Below are positions 60,178 to 64,000 of a stretch of 64,000 bases of DNA, piece after piece. This DNA comes from Chlorops oryzae (taxonomy: Eukaryota; Arthropoda; Insecta; Diptera; Chloropidae). The stretch covers positions 95,944,742-96,008,741 of the forward strand of contig CM035807.1 of assembly GCA_020466095.1 (NCBI GenBank), written 5' to 3'. The position numbers and the translations under genes were made by a program. The number at the start of each line of letters is the position of its first letter. Within the stretch, counting starts at the first letter, position 1. Below the pieces are notes generated by a model that was not told the origin of the DNA, did no database searches, and was given only the letters and a program-made list of their open reading frames with translations.

Positions 60178-62809
60178 CTGTGGGTTAAAAAGTTTTCAAC
60201 AACTTTTTTCGGTTTTATTTCCGTTTTTGCACAGCATTTTTTTTCCTGCTCCTCCTTACACTTTTTAACAGCGGATGTGCATTAAGTACTTCCGGTAATT
60301 TTCAATTTTTTTTCCTTTTTTGTTTATATCAGAAGAAAATTGCTTTTCTGGAAAATTGCCTACTAAAGTGAACTATGCACTCTGATGTGGTGCGATGCAG
60401 ATTAGGAGTGGATGGTGCGGCTTGGCCTTTTCAGTAGATTAATTGTTTAATGTCATTCATGCTAGGATGATGAACAACTCCGAGAATATGCCTTTTTTTC
60501 TATTATCCCTGACTACCATAGGATCATTGGGCCTCAACTCCAAGGATATTCTGAGCAAGTTTTACTCGGTGCTTATGTTGAGTTGGCTGGAAGAGGAGGC
60601 TATCGAAGATGGAAGCCGGCACGCACATTCAAGTCAAAAAGACCTTTCGACGACGTGCAAATCCGAAGAAGACTTTATTAAATTGTTTTTTTTTATTTTG
60701 AAATATAAGAACCTTTAAAGTGATCTGACACTGGTTTCAAAATAACAAAGGCTTACATAATTTTTATTTGAATTATTAAACATTTAAGGTCTTAGTCTTC
60801 AACCCGGCTTGAGAGCTTCGAAAGTTTATATTTTGAAATATATTCTTCCAGTCTTCGTGCCAATTTATTTGAATTCTTAAAAAATTTTCATATAAAATTA
60901 ATGAACCTGGTTTAAACTCTCCTGAAGACTTTCATTTGAAAGTTTAAACCTTCGAAAATTTTAAACTACGTTGACGACTATGAGCCTTGAATTGTTAAAG
61001 AGTACGCAAAGGAACAAAATCTCCAATCATTTCAACAAATTCCGAGTTAACAGCTCTCCTGTTGCTTTTAAATCGAGGAAAAGATAAAATAGAAAAATAT
61101 GCTGATTCCAACGAATGCAATTCGACCCAACTAGCTTTCTAGTATTTCATCAGGATCCCTTTTAATTGAACTTAATACACCCGAGAGACAAATAACGAAG
61201 CTTATCAAAACGCATAGGAAAATCCTTAAAGCTATTTTGTTTTTTTTTTTTTTTGTTTTGTTCCTCCTACACTAAGCTCTTCCTCTGTTTGTGTACTTTT
61301 CTCTTTTCTGAGTCAATCTGCTTCGCTATGTTATGACAGTAGTCATAAATGCATATGAAACGTTTTGCCATGAAATTCATGCCAAAGCGCTTAGAGCACA
61401 CACGAAAACATATGTTCACAAGTGTTCTCCTCAAAAAGCGACAACGAAAATCACAGACCACAAAAAAAAAATATAAAAAAATAAAAAAAAATAAAGCTAC
61501 AAAAAGCACAACGCACAAAAAGCAACAGGGAGCAGGGAAAAAAATGCTTTAAGCAGCAAAAAAAATTGAGTTCACAAAAATTCGTTCAACGATATTAAAG
61601 ACACTCGAAAGGTTCTCGTCGGAAGACTTTAATGGCATAAAGAGACACATCACAAGTTGACAAAAGAATGAGCACGAATGTCACATTGTCTTTGTTTCAT
61701 CCAGTTTTAATAGTAAAAAACCCACTTACAAGCATCAATCCCCAATGCTTATACGATAAAATGTCAGCATACCATTAACTTAGCTGCAACCCAACAGTCT
61801 TATCCGCTTATATACAATGCTCCTATAGAATGTTAGACTGAAAGAGATCACAAAGAAAATGAATGAGTCAGACGGAGGGTGAGTGAGCGATAGAGTGTGT
61901 GTGAGAGGAGGAGGGGACGGAATGCTACTGCAATTTCTTATACTGCAGATTATAACCTATGACATATAAAATTATGTGAGGGATTTGAATTTCTCCAGAA
62001 TTATTTTTCCTTTTTTATATCTTCACCATTCTTGGCGCAACCAGACGCTCGGCACCATTCGCGTTCGACATAAAACATTGGCTGCGCTTGTCCTTGATGT
62101 TTGTGTTTGTATATGTCTTGGATTCTGGTGACATCGCTGGCGCTACGATTATTTTATTAGATGTGAATATGTTAGCACCATAAAGAGATTTCGTTTTTGC
62201 CTCTACTGGTTTTTTTTTCCTGTATCTTTCAACTGGTTTTTTCTTATTTTCTTTCTTTTCAATTTTATTTTGACGTCTGCTGAATTGGTCCAGCTTTCGT
62301 TTAACTCACACACCCACTCTACTGAAAAATAAAAAAAAAATTATCTTTTTTTTTGGCGTTCGTTTTCTATCACGATGACAAACTGTCTGCGCGCATTAAC
62401 ATCTATTTTTCACATGTTTTCCGCAAATTTCATATGCAAACAGAAAGTGCAAAAACTAGCGTTTGCAGTAGCGCTGAAGTAAACGTCACACACCATGGGT
62501 AGCATATGGGAGGATGTTTGTATGTTCGCTCCCGCGTGAGTATTCTCAGTCAAAATATGCAAAGTTGACAGCTAATCTTTGTCACGTTGTGCCACTTTGA
62601 CACCATTTTTTTTTTTTTTTGTTTTGGTTTTTTAAATCTTGAACGTTATTCTGGTTCTTTTGGCAGCTGACTGCCCCGCTAAGTGGATCATATCGTTTTA
62701 AGTAAAGGAAATTGTCGATTTTTCATTGGAAATATTTATTGAAAATTTTGCGGTTAATCCAAATCCTCTTGTCACTATTTCGACTTATTTACTGATGTTT
62801 CATTGTTTT
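60175..62809. other. Non-coding stretch
   Basis: AT-rich with T runs (61240, 62610) and A runs (61470, 62330). A 91-codon frame at 60443-60718 has no recognisable domain. Confidence 0.45.
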
Positions 62810-63484
62810 TTCTCCACCTCCCTGCCTCTCACATTTCCTTTTGTTCACTCTTTCTCTCTTTTCATCCCTCTATCTACCTCTTTCTCTTAATCTCCCTCTC
62901 ACCATCTCTCCTATTCTTCTTCTCTTTTTCCCTTTGGAATTTTTTGCTTCTTTTCTCCCTGTATATCCCCTTCTATCCCAATTTTTTACTTTCTCCTCAA
63001 CTCCCCCTTTATTAATAAGTATGTACATATGTACATATGTCTATATTTTTATATTGTTTTTCTCTTTTTTCTCCCTTTCTCTCTTTCTCTCTTTCTCTCT
63101 TTCTCTCTTTTTCTCTTTCTCTCTTTTCTTCTCTTTCTCTCTTTCTCTCTTCTCTTCTTTCTCTCTTCTCTCTTTCTCTCTTTCTTCTTCTTCTTTCTCT
63201 TCTTTCTCTCTTTCTCTCTCTTTCTCTCTTTCTCTTCTTCTTCTCTCTCTTTCTTCTCTTTCTCTCTTTCTTCTCTCTTTTTCTCTCTTTCTCTCTTTCT
63301 CTCTTTCTCTCTTTCTCTCTTCTCTTCTTCTCTTTCTCTCTTTCTCTCTTTCTCTTTCTCTCTTTCTCTTCTCTTTCTCTCTTTCCTTTCTCTTCTTCTC
63401 TCTCTCTTCTCTCTTTTCTCTCTTTCTCTCTCTTTCTCTCTTTCTCTCTTTCTCTCTTTCTCTTTCTTTCTCTCTTTCTCTCTT

Positions 63485-63519
<35 letters not shown>

Positions 63520-63610
63520 TTCTATCTTTTTCTCGTTACCTCTTTCTCTCTTTCCATCTTTCCCCCTTTCTCCCTTTCTCTCTTTCGCTCTTTCCCTCTT
63601 CATTTAATTT
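62810..63610 (+). repeat. Polypyrimidine tract of about 800 bases, (CTCTTTCT)n
   Basis: Pyrimidine-rich from 62810 and nearly pure C/T from 63055, with an 8-base period CTCTTTCT interrupted by small variants. Open frames of 180-260 codons across it are composition artefacts. A separate short motif, GTACATATGTACATATGT, interrupts it at about 63023. Confidence 0.9.
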
Positions 63611-64000
63611 TTCTGCTATTTAATTTTTCTTCTCTCACCGCTCTCACCACTCTCACAGTTCGCACGACTCTCAGGTCTCTTACGTCACTCACTGCACTGA
63701 ACTTTAAGCCCTAATGTGAAAGGTAAACAACACTTTCGAGTTGCTTATCAATGACGATTTAGTATTTTCTTTTGCGCAAATATGAAAGTAATTTGCGAAT
63801 GGTCATTCAAATGAAAGGCATCCATCCAATTTGAACCAAAGTGCTTGGGACTTAATTGAAAACGTCTTACATAACTAACACCATGTGAGAAAATCATTTC
63901 CACATTTGCACCTGTTACCTGAAATGCAAATACAATAGAAGCGGAAGCTTAGTTGCCGCTTTTGCTACATTTCTGACACATGACTTCATATCTATCATCT
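63611..64000. other. Window end, non-coding
   Basis: After the pyrimidine tract comes a CTCTCACC-type transition to about 63690, then ordinary AT-rich sequence; nothing recognised. Confidence 0.5.

Noticed and set aside
62841..63714. Frames of 180-260 codons rich in Ser, Leu and Phe
   Set aside because: Composition artefact of the CTCTTTCT array; all frames are open in both directions.
45047..64000. Search for the next exon of the Ig gene
   Set aside because: No frame with a second Ig cysteine (YxC-type motif) and a suitable acceptor was recognised, so none is annotated.
1..64000. CRISPR arrays, operons, prokaryotic signals, tRNA/rRNA genes
   Set aside because: None present. The only regular repeats are microsatellites, short tandem arrays and transposon ends, and the only tRNA-like sequence is the SINE head.

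Overview
This is a eukaryotic window that is AT-rich, intron- and repeat-rich and sparse in genes. The organism is most probably a schizophoran (higher) fly, and a tephritid-type genome is my best guess. The reasons are two intact insect-style NCLX-type exchanger genes, an immunoglobulin-domain exon resembling fly Echinoid/Friend-of-echinoid, a Drosophila-style Inr+DPE core promoter, abundant (TG)n, (ATGT)n and (GACGGACA)n microsatellites, and many small TA-, TTAA- or 8-bp-TSD transposons. The species assignment is inference; the repeat and gene structures are read from the sequence.

Confident protein-coding content is small. (1) Two single-exon paralogous genes lie in tandem on the minus strand at 17819-19480 and 19896-21536. 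Each encodes a polytopic membrane protein of the SLC8B1/NCLX Na+/Ca2+ exchanger family, with the family's N-terminal cysteine pattern and PVVD motif. Both have lost the GN(G/S) residues in the two ion-binding alpha repeats, so they are diverged paralogues. (2) One plus-strand exon (44842-45046) with consensus splice sites encodes the end of a signal peptide and the first half of an Ig domain. No other exon of that gene was found, so much of the window may be its introns. (3) A minus-strand transcription start with Inr and exactly spaced DPE at 54704 leads into a 213-nt exon ending in a consensus donor at 54492.

The rest is mostly non-coding DNA carrying recognisable mobile elements. They include an inverted-repeat MITE (1075-1331) and a 1.42-kb TIR transposon with 38-bp perfect termini, a MADF-like ORF and an internal 101-bp tandem repeat (15174-16595). 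There is a TTAA-flanked MITE (23144-23812), an 804-bp TIR repeat with internal monomers (25619-26422), and two copies of one tRNA-derived SINE (28345-28523; 30252-30468). The second SINE copy is followed by an 876-bp non-autonomous hAT with a perfect 8-bp duplication, which contains a nested MITE (30503-31378). Further elements are a 390-bp MITE (36016-36405), a small MITE (50357-50567), and a 5'-truncated R1-like LINE with its own target-site duplication (59024-60121).

From 47.6 to 49.4 kb the sequence looks like an error-rich, deletion-riddled second copy of its own left neighbour followed by a 600-base polypurine tract. I read this as a probable assembly artefact. A polypyrimidine tract of about 800 bases occupies 62.8-63.6 kb. 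I did not find an obvious multi-gene novel system. The most interesting items are the NCLX-like pair with degenerate ion sites and a gene-conversion-like tract, the 38-bp-TIR transposon, the SINE family, and the suspect assembly block.
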